Notes: generated from the letters alone by a model not told the origin. A stretch of 8,626 nucleotides of DNA from an uncultured Lachnospiraceae bacterium (GCA_910587085.1 CAJUMC010000006.1:75511-84136), one strand, 5' to 3'. Positions 1 through 6,652 are shown, counted from the stretch's first letter. Numbers and translations are program-made.

Positions 1-522
1 CGTCAGCCCCGTACCCTGGGACGCGCCGGCTGTCGGGGCGGGTGTTCCGGCGCCTGCGGTTCCCTCCGGCGGAATCGGAGGGATTGTCGCCTTCGGTTCC
101 GCTGTCCCTGCTCCATCGGCGGCCGGAGCCTTTGACGGCTCTTGTCCGCTGCCGATTCCGGCAACCGTTTCCATCGACTTTTCCAGTATCGTTCCGTCCG
201 CCGCCGAAATCTTGTAGTCATATTTCCTCCCGGCAGTTCGAAATTCTACCTTATATTGCTTAATTCCGTCTTCGCTTACCAGACGTACCTTAAAATTCTG
301 TACGTCACTCTCGGAGACATCGGCATTTTTCAGTGCGGCATCCGTTGCAGCCTCCATAGACAAAAGACTGTCCGCCGCCTGTGTTGGCTCCGGTGTTGCA
401 ATGTCAACAGCGCCCACGGACGGCAGTGCTCCTGATCCCGGAGTTTCATAATCATTCGACCCGCAGCCTGCAAGCGCCGTCGTCAGACAGACAAATATGG
501 GTATCCACAGCTTCTTTTTCAT
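1..522 (-). CDS. PepSY-domain lipoprotein (partial, C-terminus beyond the left edge)
   Basis: The frame is open from ATG at 522 to the first base of the window, giving 174 residues with no stop. Residues 1-20 form a lipoprotein signal: a Lys-rich start, a hydrophobic core, and the lipobox L-A-G-C with Cys20 as the lipidation site. Residues 55-114 read as a PepSY domain, with the pattern A..AAL, then a YKVEF strand, then a YDYKISAADGTILE strand. Residues 115-174 are a low-complexity Pro/Ala/Gly/Thr tail, probably a disordered linker to another domain that is not visible. The start is fixed by an AAGGAGGT ribosome binding site at 530-537. PepSY domains are known as inhibitory or accessory extracellular modules. 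A position on the outer face of the membrane is inferred. It lies downstream of the Bce-like permease but has its own promoter (553-581), so a shared function is only a suggestion. Confidence 0.85.
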   Translation of the reverse strand, partial: MKKKLWIPIFVCLTTALAGCGSNDYETPGSGALPSVGAVDIATPEPTQAADSLLSMEAATDAALKNADVSESDVQNFKVRLVSEDGIKQYKVEFRTAGRKYDYKISAADGTILEKSMETVAGIGSGQEPSKAPAADGAGTAEPKATIPPIPPEGTAGAGTPAPTAGASQGTGLT

Positions 523-552
523 ACTTTTACCTCCTTGCCGTATTCCAGCTGT

Positions 553-581
553 ATTTTACCACATTTTATGCCGCAATTCAA
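553..581 (-). promoter_or_regulatory. Sigma-A-type promoter of the PepSY lipoprotein gene
   Basis: On the minus strand TTGAAT (576-581) is followed after exactly 17 bases by TAAAAT (553-558). Transcription would start near 546, just upstream of the ribosome binding site at 530-537. The hexamers match the consensus at 5 of 6 positions or close to it. This makes the lipoprotein gene an independent unit, although read-through from the permease gene remains possible because no clear terminator is visible in 523-636. Confidence 0.6.
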
Positions 582-636
582 TCCGCGCACCAAGAAAATT
601 CGCAAAAGGAAATATTTCTGCATGCCCGGCAGGGAT

Positions 637-2718
637 TCACCTCTCTCTGTCACCGATTCCGCTCACAATTGCATAATACGAATGAGATGTAATCCGGTAT
701 GCCAGTACATAAAAAAGCGCAAACAGGCCGAATGAAGCCAGCGTAACCAGAACCAGAAGCTTTCCGTTCGTCACCCCGAACAGCAGCATGCATTTCTGAA
801 TCATCGGAAACGCAAAGGCCAGATGAAGTCCCGCTGCTGCAAGTGGCAGAAAAAATACGGTAATAACCTGCGAATTGACGCTCCGGCGAATCTCCCTTTT
901 TGTCATTCCGACCTTCTGCATAATCTCGAACCGGGACCGATCCTCATACCCCTCCGAAATCTGCTTGTAGTACATAATAAGTATTGCCGCAAAAATAAAG
1001 ACAATTCCGAGCAGAATGCCGAGAAAAAACAGTCCTCCATACAGAGCATAAAAATCTGTGCGCTCTCTTGCCACACTCTCCAGCTGTACATAGGAAAAAT
1101 CCTGTCTTTCCCCGCCGTTCTCTGCTTCCGCTCCTGTCATCGACCGATATTCCTCAATCTGCTTTTTAAGCACTCTGCTGATCTCAATCTGCTCATCATC
1201 CTCCGCATCAAGATCAAACGCATACTGCCATTTCAGTTGGAACACCCATCCATCAGAAAAATTCCCAGGTTCTGCGAACACCCGGATCATTTCCTCAAAA
1301 TCTGCCATAATCAGATAGAGAGATGGCAGAACCTGAGCGGCATCTTCCCCGTTTTCGACAAAATGCTCCACTGTGCGTTTCACGGAAAACGGCTCCGTCC
1401 CGGCAATGGATACAAAATCATTTTTATATGCCTTCTTATTTGAATATATCAGCACCTCCCGTCCGGTGAGCTCTTCTTTTTCCCCTGCCAAGCGGTTGTA
1501 ATCTTCCAGCGGAACAATATAAATCTGCCACACATTCCCAAAATTTCCCTGCAATACATACTTGTCCGGATCGTCCACGCGGAATACGCCGTCCTGCTCG
1601 TAGGCAATCATACCGGCAATCCGGTAATCCAGTACATTTCCCGCCGTTCTTGAGTACTGCGCAAGTACCTTGCCCGCAAGCTCCCGGACTTTCTCCGATT
1701 CCGCACCGGAAAGTGCTTCCGCATCGCGTGCGCCGCGCGCTGTTATGTTGACATGTCTCGGATAGCGGGCGCGCAGGCTGTCCTCTGCACCGATATAAAG
1801 ACAGACGGTCGAGGATACCATCACCAGCACCATCGTGCAGAGAATGCAGATCGAAGCCAGCCCGGCACCATTGCGCCTCATCCGGTATATCATGGACGAG
1901 ACGGAAACAAAATGATTGGTCCGATAATAGTACCGTTTGTTTTTCTGCAGGCTGCGGCAGATTATTACGGAACCCGAAATAAAAAGCAGGTAGGTGGCGG
2001 CAATCACCATTATCACGGCAATAAAAAATATTACCATAACCTCGATCGGGTTTTCCAGCATTACCGCAAGATAGTATGCACCGGCAAGCAGAACCGCCCC
2101 GGCGGCGGCAAAAATCCAGTTGGCACGCGGCGGCTTCTCCCCGGTATTCTCGCTGTGCAGAAGTTCGATCGGGTTGGCAAAATGCAGCTGTCTCAGCGCA
2201 TTCAGCAGAATCAATATAAAAATAATGCCGAACAGCACTGCCGTGTTCCAGAGACTGCCCGTTTCAATCGTCATGGCAAATCGGGTTTCCGCCTTCAGAA
2301 TATTTATGATACAGAGCTCCGCGAACTTGGAAAACAGAATTCCCCCGATACTTCCTGCGCCGATTGCCAGCCCGGCAATCATAAGCGTCTCCCACAAAAG
2401 CACATGAGCGATATTCCATTTTCCCATGCCGAGAATATTGTACAGGCCAAACTCCTTTTTTCTCCGCCGCATCAAAAAGGAATTCGTATAAAACAGTAAA
2501 ATTGCCGCAAAAAAACCGATCACTCCGCAGCCGAGCGTCAGCATCCTCTGAATTATGTCGCCTCCCCGGCAGCTTCCGAGATATTCGCTTGACGATAGAA
2601 ACGAAATAATATAATACATCATTACCATTCCGGAACAGGTCATAATATACGGAAGATAAAGTCTTCCGTTTTTCCGGATACCGGTCCAGGCCAGCCTCGG
2701 ATAAATATTACGCTTCAT
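637..2718 (-). CDS. BceB-like ABC transporter permease (FtsX family), 693 aa
   Basis: This is the membrane subunit of a peptide-sensing and detoxifying ABC transporter. The topology fits the Bce family: about ten membrane helices, near residues 22-42, 58-80, 109-129, 158-175, 202-220, 227-250, 286-308, 560-583, 617-637 and 653-673. A large extracellular domain (about 309-559) sits between helices 7 and 8; in this family that domain determines ligand recognition. Cytoplasmic motifs typical of FtsX permeases follow helix 2 (RRRKKEFGLYNILGM, 84-98) and helix 8 (RSRFEIMQKVGMTKREIRR, 594-612). The length is normal for the family. ATG at 2718 is preceded by GAAAGAGGT about ten bases upstream. The start overlaps the stop of a 23-codon ORF (ATGA), which may couple their translation. 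The partner ATPase lies upstream at 2811-3581. The actual substrate (bacitracin-like, lantibiotic or host peptide) cannot be read from the sequence. Confidence 0.93.
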   Translation of the reverse strand: MKRNIYPRLAWTGIRKNGRLYLPYIMTCSGMVMMYYIISFLSSSEYLGSCRGGDIIQRMLTLGCGVIGFFAAILLFYTNSFLMRRRKKEFGLYNILGMGKWNIAHVLLWETLMIAGLAIGAGSIGGILFSKFAELCIINILKAETRFAMTIETGSLWNTAVLFGIIFILILLNALRQLHFANPIELLHSENTGEKPPRANWIFAAAGAVLLAGAYYLAVMLENPIEVMVIFFIAVIMVIAATYLLFISGSVIICRSLQKNKRYYYRTNHFVSVSSMIYRMRRNGAGLASICILCTMVLVMVSSTVCLYIGAEDSLRARYPRHVNITARGARDAEALSGAESEKVRELAGKVLAQYSRTAGNVLDYRIAGMIAYEQDGVFRVDDPDKYVLQGNFGNVWQIYIVPLEDYNRLAGEKEELTGREVLIYSNKKAYKNDFVSIAGTEPFSVKRTVEHFVENGEDAAQVLPSLYLIMADFEEMIRVFAEPGNFSDGWVFQLKWQYAFDLDAEDDEQIEISRVLKKQIEEYRSMTGAEAENGGERQDFSYVQLESVARERTDFYALYGGLFFLGILLGIVFIFAAILIMYYKQISEGYEDRSRFEIMQKVGMTKREIRRSVNSQVITVFFLPLAAAGLHLAFAFPMIQKCMLLFGVTNGKLLVLVTLASFGLFALFYVLAYRITSHSYYAIVSGIGDRER

Positions 2719-2786
2719 AATATATAATACCTCTTTCCCGCATATTGCGACATTCCCGCAATGCTGCGCCGATTATTTTTAAACAC
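2715..2786 (-). CDS. Candidate 23-codon small ORF coupled to the permease gene
   Basis: A GTG at 2784-2786 has a good ribosome binding site (AAGGAG, six bases upstream) and opens 23 codons ending in TGA at 2715-2717. That TGA overlaps the permease ATG as ATGA, the arrangement typical of translational coupling. The peptide begins MFKNNRRSIAGM and is basic, with several tyrosines and no membrane helix. I do not recognise it. It fills the 92-bp gap between the ATPase and permease genes, which in Bce operons are usually almost adjacent. It may be a real small protein, a ribosome feeder for the permease, or chance. Only the sequence signals support it. Confidence 0.35.
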   Translation of the reverse strand: MFKNNRRSIAGMSQYAGKRYYIL

Positions 2787-2810
2787 AGGTTTCTCCTTGT
2801 TATTTTATCT

Positions 2811-3581
2811 TCACGCCCGCGCCATACCGGTTTTCCGGCTCGCCAGCAGCGTCAGCGTATCTGAGATTTTCCGGTACAGCTCCTCGTTCGTGCTGTTTCC
2901 GCGGTAGAGCTGGTGAAATACCTCCCCGTCCCGGATAAACATAATGCGCCCCGCGCGGCTGGCCGCTTTGACAGAATGCGTCACCATTACAATCGTCTGG
3001 CCGAGCCGGTTTATATCCTCAAAAATGTCAAGCAGTTCGTCCGTGGATTTGGAATCCAGCGCCCCTGTCGGCTCGTCGGCAAGAACGAGCTTCGGCCTTG
3101 AGATAAGCGTTCTCGCAACCGCCGCGCGCTGTTTCTGACCGCCTGAAACTTCGTAAGGATATTTTTTCAGCAGCTCCAGAATGCCGAGCCGCTCTGCAAT
3201 CGGTGTCAGCCGGTTGTGCATTTCGTCGTACCGTTTGCCCATCAGCACAAGGGGCAAAAAGATATTGTCCTCCAGTGTAAAGGTATCCAGAAGGTTGAAA
3301 TCCTGAAATACAAACCCGAGATTATCCCGGCGGAACGCCGCCACCTCAGATTCCCGGATCGCGCCGATATCCTGTCCGTCCAGCAGCACCCGTCCCGCCG
3401 TCGGCTTGTCAAGCGCCGCCAGAATATTTAAAAGCGTAGTCTTGCCCGACCCGGACTCCCCCATCACTGCAACATATTCTCCCTCTTCCACCTGAAAGGA
3501 CACATTTTTCAGCGCCTCCACCTTGTTTCCTCCGAATTTTGTCGTATAAATTTTTTTTACGCTCTGCGCCTCAAGAATCAT
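2811..3581 (-). CDS. BceA-like ABC transporter ATP-binding protein, 256 aa
   Basis: This is the nucleotide-binding subunit that would power the permease at 637-2718. All ABC ATPase motifs are intact: Walker A GESGSGKTT (41-49), Q-loop Gln93 in VFQDFNLL, signature SGGQK (146-150), Walker B LVLADE (165-170) with the following D-loop ALD, and the switch histidine in VTHS (His202). The sequence belongs to the MacB/LolD/BceA-type group of ATPases that partner FtsX-like permeases. ATG at 3581 has AAAGGCGG about ten bases upstream. The terminator at 3749-3790 separates this gene from the kinase gene, so it is the first gene of its own transcription unit and would be induced by the response regulator at 4874-5545. 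That regulation is inferred from other Bce systems. Confidence 0.95.
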   Translation of the reverse strand: MILEAQSVKKIYTTKFGGNKVEALKNVSFQVEEGEYVAVMGESGSGKTTLLNILAALDKPTAGRVLLDGQDIGAIRESEVAAFRRDNLGFVFQDFNLLDTFTLEDNIFLPLVLMGKRYDEMHNRLTPIAERLGILELLKKYPYEVSGGQKQRAAVARTLISRPKLVLADEPTGALDSKSTDELLDIFEDINRLGQTIVMVTHSVKAASRAGRIMFIRDGEVFHQLYRGNSTNEELYRKISDTLTLLASRKTGMARA

Positions 3582-3641
3582 TATGCTTCTGCCGCCTTTC
3601 TTAATTTTTGTGAGATTGCTTTTCCTGTTCCATCGTGAAAA

Positions 3642-3669
3642 TTCTGATTCCAGAACCGAAAATCTTATA
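3642..3669 (-). promoter_or_regulatory. Possible promoter and inverted-repeat operator before the ABC transporter genes
   Basis: The leader 3582-3748 lies between the kinase terminator and the ATPase gene, so a promoter must be here if the transporter is transcribed independently. A TATAAG (3664-3669) is the best -10 candidate but lacks a good -35, which is common for activated promoters. Just downstream is a perfect inverted repeat, TTCTG-N4-CAGAA (3642-3655). Its five-base arms and four-base gap recall the general architecture of BceR-type binding sites, although the arms differ. Its position at about the transcription start would be unusual for an activator. No other gene was seen in this leader. 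Confidence 0.25.
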
Positions 3670-3748
3670 TTAATTCCATTCTTCTGAAATTCCCAGTCCC
3701 ATAGACAGGTCCCGCCCTCTTCTCTCCGTTTCCGGATATGATTTTATC

Positions 3749-3790
3749 AAAAAAGGAAAATGTCCGCCATCGAATCGGCTTACATTTTCC
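3749..3790 (-). terminator. Rho-independent terminator after the histidine kinase gene
   Basis: On the minus strand a perfect nine-base stem, GGAAAATGT (complement of 3782-3790) with ACATTTTCC (complement of 3755-3763), closes a loop that contains an inner GCC/GGC pairing. It is followed directly by six T residues (complement of 3749-3754). It lies about 75 bases after the kinase stop and ends the regulator-kinase transcript before the ABC genes. Confidence 0.88.
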
Positions 3791-3864
3791 CCTCAGAACT
3801 TACAATGCTGTTAGTTTTTCATTTTCCCGGAAACAGTTCCTCCGGATATTTCTTGTTTCTCTGA

Positions 3865-4854
3865 TTATTCCACCTGCAGCTTTTTCTGTTCAAGATCAAT
3901 CCGCACCGCAGTGCCGATTCCAGGCTCTGACACAATGGAGATGGAATGCCCGAGATTCTCGCAGATTCGCCTGCAGAGATACAGTCCGATTCCGCTCGCC
4001 TTTTTGTCCTCGCGGCCGTAGTAGCCGGTATAGCCCCGCTCGAACACGCGCGGAAGATCTTCCGCGGCGATCCCGATGCCGGTATCCCGCACCGTCAGTA
4101 CCCGCTCTGCTTCCAGTGAAATAGAAATGCTCCCGCTTCCCGTATATTTCAGAGCATTGGAAATAATCTGCTCCAGACAGAACGAAAGCCATTTTTCATC
4201 CGTGACGACCCGAAGACAGACCGGCGGATAGGTAAGCGTCAGCCTCCGGCGGATAAACTGACCTGCAAATTTTTTTATCACGCCCCGGATAATTTCGTCC
4301 AGCTCACATTCGGCAAATACATAATCCGTGGACTCTGAATCCAGGCGAAGGAAAGCCAGCACCATTCCAACATACTGCTCAATGCGGAACAGTTCCTCGC
4401 TCATCCGCCTTGCATTTTCCGAATCCTCCCCATCCAGGTACAGGCGAAGCGCCGCAATCGGCGTTTTAATCTGATGCACCCATATTGTATAGTAATCAAT
4501 CATATCCGCAAAACTCCGGGTCATGGCATCCCTTGAAGACTTTATTTCCGCCCGGAGCATCTCGATTATGCGGCAGTAATCCTCCTCCAGCCAGCTGCCG
4601 CTCTCAAAAAGGCCCTCCATCAGTTCTGAGCTTTGCTTCTGCAGCTCCAGCAGACGCTCATGCTTTCCGCGGGCCCGCCGGAAATCGACAATCAGAAACA
4701 AAACGCCGAGCACCGCGCAGATCAGCACCGGATAATATGCCGCCCCCGCCGGCACACGATACAGCGCAAATACGGCAAGAAAGACCGCGCCAAACAAAAG
4801 AAAAACAAATATCTGCTGACGATGCTGCCGAAGATACATTTTATAGAAGCTCAT
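3865..4854 (-). CDS. BceS-like intramembrane-sensing histidine kinase, 329 aa
   Basis: This is the sensor kinase of the Bce module. Two membrane helices, near residues 14-32 and 38-57, are joined by only a few residues, so there is no extracellular sensor domain; such kinases are known to sense through their partner transporter. The catalytic parts are intact: H-box WVHQIKTPIAALRL with phospho-acceptor His127, N-box around Asn233 (ISNALKYT), G1 box DTGIG (257-261) and G2 box GIGL (288-291). I chose ATG at 4854, which has an AAAGAGGTG ribosome binding site just upstream, over an in-frame TTG at 4881 that would add nine residues and overlap the regulator gene. With this start the gap to the regulator stop is 19 bases, consistent with one transcript. 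A terminator follows the gene. Confidence 0.93.
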   Translation of the reverse strand: MSFYKMYLRQHRQQIFVFLLFGAVFLAVFALYRVPAGAAYYPVLICAVLGVLFLIVDFRRARGKHERLLELQKQSSELMEGLFESGSWLEEDYCRIIEMLRAEIKSSRDAMTRSFADMIDYYTIWVHQIKTPIAALRLYLDGEDSENARRMSEELFRIEQYVGMVLAFLRLDSESTDYVFAECELDEIIRGVIKKFAGQFIRRRLTLTYPPVCLRVVTDEKWLSFCLEQIISNALKYTGSGSISISLEAERVLTVRDTGIGIAAEDLPRVFERGYTGYYGREDKKASGIGLYLCRRICENLGHSISIVSEPGIGTAVRIDLEQKKLQVE

Positions 4855-4873
4855 GCACACCTCTTTATTCAAT

Positions 4874-5545
4874 CTATTCAATCAGATATCCGACGCCGAA
4901 TTTTGTTGTGATAAATCCATCCAGCCCCGCCGACGCCAGCTTTCTGCGCAGCCGATTCACATTGACCGTCAGAGTATTTTCATCCACAAAACTGTCTGAT
5001 TTCCACAGCTGCTCCATCAGCCGCTCCCGGCTGACAACCTGCCCTCTGCTTCGCAGCAGCACCAGCAGAATGCGGTATTCATTCTTGGTCAGCTCCAGTT
5101 TTCTTCCGTTAAAAGTAAGGGTCTGATCTGCAGTATTCAGAATCGTGCCCCGGTGCTCCAGAAGCGGCGCTTCCGCCGAATAGGCATAACTGCGCCGCAG
5201 CAGCGCCTGAATCTTCAGAATCAGCACCTCCATATCAAACGGCTTCGCGATAAAATCGTCCGCTCCCATATTCATCGCCATAACAATATTCATATTATCG
5301 GACGCGGAGGAGAGAAAAATAATCGGTACATTCGACAGCCGGCGCAGCTCGCCGCACCAGTGGTAACCGTTGTAGAACGGCAGCATAATATCGAGCAGAA
5401 CCAGCTGCGGCGAAAATTCCGCAAATTCCTCCGTCACCCTCTGGAAATCCTGCACACACCGAACCTCCAGGCTCCAGGCCGCTGCACGCTGCGCGATTGC
5501 CTGCGCGATCCCTGCGTCATCCTCCACAATCAGAATCCGATACAT
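4874..5545 (-). CDS. OmpR-family response regulator (BceR-like), 223 aa
   Basis: This is the DNA-binding partner of the kinase at 3865-4854. The receiver domain (about 1-115) has the acidic pocket Glu8-Asp9-Asp10, phospho-acceptor Asp52 in LLDIMLPFYNG, the switch serine in IIFLSS (about 79) and Lys101 in KPF. The C-terminal winged helix (about 128-222) contains the OmpR-family stretch LTKNEYRILLVLL, the recognition-helix region ENTLTVNVNRLRRKL, and the terminal KFGVGYLIE hairpin. The length matches BceR/VraR-type OmpR regulators. ATG at 5545 has an AGGAGG five bases upstream. By family precedent it activates the downstream transporter genes in response to peptide antibiotics. The unusual leader at 5546-5811 may mediate self-regulation. 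Confidence 0.95.
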   Translation of the reverse strand: MYRILIVEDDAGIAQAIAQRAAAWSLEVRCVQDFQRVTEEFAEFSPQLVLLDIMLPFYNGYHWCGELRRLSNVPIIFLSSASDNMNIVMAMNMGADDFIAKPFDMEVLILKIQALLRRSYAYSAEAPLLEHRGTILNTADQTLTFNGRKLELTKNEYRILLVLLRSRGQVVSRERLMEQLWKSDSFVDENTLTVNVNRLRRKLASAGLDGFITTKFGVGYLIE

Positions 5546-5557
5546 CTGCGCCTCCTG

Positions 5558-5581
5558 TCAGACCAGGTCTTTGATGAACAT
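5558..5581 (-). CDS. Candidate seven-codon leader ORF before the response regulator
   Basis: ATG at 5579-5581 is preceded by AGAGGAGA (5586-5593) with good spacing and encodes MFIKDLV followed by TGA at 5558-5560. The stop is two bases from the regulator's own AGGAGG, close enough for a ribosome ending here to affect regulator translation. The region after the ATG also contains the self-complementary AGACC-T-GGTCT. It may be a regulatory leader peptide or a chance ORF. The same frame stays open upstream for about 30 codons without an obvious start. Confidence 0.3.
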   Translation of the reverse strand: MFIKDLV

Positions 5582-5608
5582 GGCATCTCCTCTTGTTAAG
5601 CTTTTACC

Positions 5609-5657
5609 TGAGCAGGAATAGAGATCAACACCACCCTGCAACACGGTGTCCTGCTCA
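5609..5657 (-). promoter_or_regulatory. Structured leader hairpin upstream of the response regulator
   Basis: Nine-base perfect arms TGAGCAGGA and TCCTGCTCA (5609-5617 and 5649-5657) enclose 31 bases that can form a second CACC/GGTG stem (5629-5632 with 5645-5648). On the minus strand the hairpin is not followed by a T-tract, so it is not a simple terminator. It would lie at the very 5' end of a transcript from the promoter candidate at 5663-5692. It does not match a riboswitch class that I can name. Confidence 0.4.
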
Positions 5658-5662
5658 ACTAT

Positions 5663-5692
5663 AACATAATCTGACCGGCTTCGCAATTCCAA
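5663..5692 (-). promoter_or_regulatory. Candidate promoter of the regulator-kinase operon
   Basis: On the minus strand TTGGAA (5687-5692) and TATGTT (5663-5668) are separated by 18 bases. Each matches the consensus at about four of six positions, so this would be a weak promoter that may need activation. The A+T-rich tandem repeat at 5696-5730 abuts the -35 on its upstream side, where an activator or an UP element would sit. An alternative start is the TATAAT farther upstream at 5806-5811. Confidence 0.35.
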
Positions 5693-5695
5693 GAT

Positions 5696-5730
5696 ATAGA
5701 ATGTTTTATAAAATAGAATGTTTTATAAAA
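5696..5730 (-). repeat. 17-bp A+T-rich tandem repeat, two copies
   Basis: Two exact copies of TAGAATGTTTTATAAAA (plus-strand reading) stand head to tail at 5697-5713 and 5714-5730, and the period extends one base further left. Each copy contains the palindrome TTTTATAAAA. The position directly upstream of a weak -35 suggests a binding site for an activator such as the adjacent response regulator, or an UP element. The 17-bp period differs from the 10-11 bp usual for OmpR-type direct repeats. Confidence 0.85.
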
Positions 5731-5781
5731 TCAGTTTCTTTGTGCCTCGAAATGGCTTATTCTATATGGAAGCCGCTGCAT
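5731..5781 (-). CDS. Candidate 16-codon ORF in the regulator leader
   Basis: ATG at 5779-5781 has a purine-rich GGGGGAG just upstream and encodes MQRLPYRISHFEAQRN followed by TGA. It lies 25 bases below the TATAAT at 5806-5811, so it would be the first ORF on that transcript. I do not recognise it, and it is short enough to be chance. Confidence 0.2.
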   Translation of the reverse strand: MQRLPYRISHFEAQRN

Positions 5782-5805
5782 TTCTCTCCCCCAGTCTTCT
5801 GATGT

Positions 5806-5811
5806 ATTATA
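5806..5811 (-). promoter_or_regulatory. Consensus -10 element downstream of the membrane-protein gene
   Basis: An exact TATAAT on the minus strand lies about 50 bases after the stop of the 254-aa gene. The hexamer 17 bases upstream (TTTTAA) is a poor -35. If active, it would create a leader of about 250 bases before the regulator, containing the 16-codon ORF, the 17-bp repeats, the hairpin and the seven-codon ORF. I saw no terminator between the membrane-protein gene and this point. Confidence 0.3.
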
Positions 5812-5861
5812 CCGCTTTTCTCCCATCTTTAAAATATTTTTTGCCTGTCCTTATTATTATC

Positions 5862-6626
5862 CTATTCACCTTTCATTAAATATGTATTGATATCCTTTAA
5901 CAATTCTGAAATTATCATATTTTTATTTTTCGTCTTATCATCCTCCGGAAGCGTTTCTGCTACCTTCAATGCAATCGAAATATTATGAGACAATACCAAC
6001 TTTTTGTGATATTTACTCATGCTTGTAATAGTCCTGTTGTATAGATAAAAAAACACCGCTGCTGCAAACTCTGTTACAACCCCCGATGCACAAGCAACAA
6101 CAGCAGGTTCCGCTTTTTCTAAAAACATTGCAATAATTCCGACTCCGAGAAGAATCCCGCCAGCAACCGATATACAAACTGTTACATAAAACCCTTTGTG
6201 TGCTTGCTCTCTGGTCTGCTGATAATACTGATCAAGATACTTATAACTCATTTTTATAGAATTTTCAAATATATCCTCTTGCACCTCCTTCTGAATATCT
6301 TCTATTTCATACTCTAAAATTTCTCTACGAAGCATACGTTCTTTTTCGCTCCGTTTCAAATGCAAATACATTATAAAAAACAAAGTTTCTAAAAAAGAAA
6401 ATATAAAACTTATCAAACTTATTTCCATAGTGTTATATATACTGGTGCGGCTCAAACTAACTATTCCTACTCCATAAAAAACAATAAAACACATTATTCC
6501 GCATATAATATATATTTTTTTATATCCTGTCTGCATTTCTTCTAATTGTAATTTCAAACTACGATACTCCCTTTTGGCCATCAACCCAGCAGCTTTTACT
6601 GGCTCTTCTTTTTTTACATCTTCCAT
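5862..6626 (-). CDS. Four-TM membrane protein with a TRADD-N-associated-like C-terminal 2TM domain, 254 aa
   Basis: The protein has a charged N-terminal helix (15-35), two membrane helices (about 37-56 and 66-88), a long charged cytoplasmic helix (about 90-144), two more helices (about 145-168 and 173-196) and a helical tail. The second half carries a pattern I associate with the TRADD-N-associated transmembrane domain described in predicted bacterial conflict systems: YYQQTREQAHKGFYVTV leading into a Gly-rich helix, then SGVVTEFAAAVFFYLYNRT, then KYHKKL and a helical tail. No nuclease, protease or nucleotide-binding motif is visible, so its role could be membrane perturbation, a scaffold, or something unrelated. 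Base and codon use are clearly more A+T-rich than in the flanking genes, suggesting acquisition. ATG at 6626 has AAAGGAG nine bases upstream. The gene is probably monocistronic. Confidence is high for a real gene and moderate for the domain. Confidence 0.8.
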   Translation of the reverse strand: MEDVKKEEPVKAAGLMAKREYRSLKLQLEEMQTGYKKIYIICGIMCFIVFYGVGIVSLSRTSIYNTMEISLISFIFSFLETLFFIMYLHLKRSEKERMLRREILEYEIEDIQKEVQEDIFENSIKMSYKYLDQYYQQTREQAHKGFYVTVCISVAGGILLGVGIIAMFLEKAEPAVVACASGVVTEFAAAVFFYLYNRTITSMSKYHKKLVLSHNISIALKVAETLPEDDKTKNKNMIISELLKDINTYLMKGE

Positions 6627-6652
6627 GTCAACACACTCCTTTATTATTACAT

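Noticed and set aside
1753..2499. 248-codon plus-strand ORF opposite the permease gene
   Set aside because: It is a shadow of the permease gene, with Gln/His-rich, unprotein-like composition and no ribosome binding site.
4855..4881. Longer histidine kinase starting at TTG 4881
   Set aside because: The TTG lacks a suitable ribosome binding site and overlaps the regulator gene, whereas ATG 4854 has a well-placed AAAGAGGTG.
5570..5594. 16 of 18 bases match between the leader ORF (GGAGATGCCATG...) and the queA 3' end at 7473-7490
   Set aside because: The match does not extend beyond this short core in either direction, and GGAGATG-type sequence is common near starts, so chance is more likely than a queA relic.
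5558..5668. T-box-like AGGGTGG on the minus strand within the regulator leader
   Set aside because: The remaining conserved T-box bases and a competing terminator are absent, and the downstream genes are not of the kind T-boxes control.
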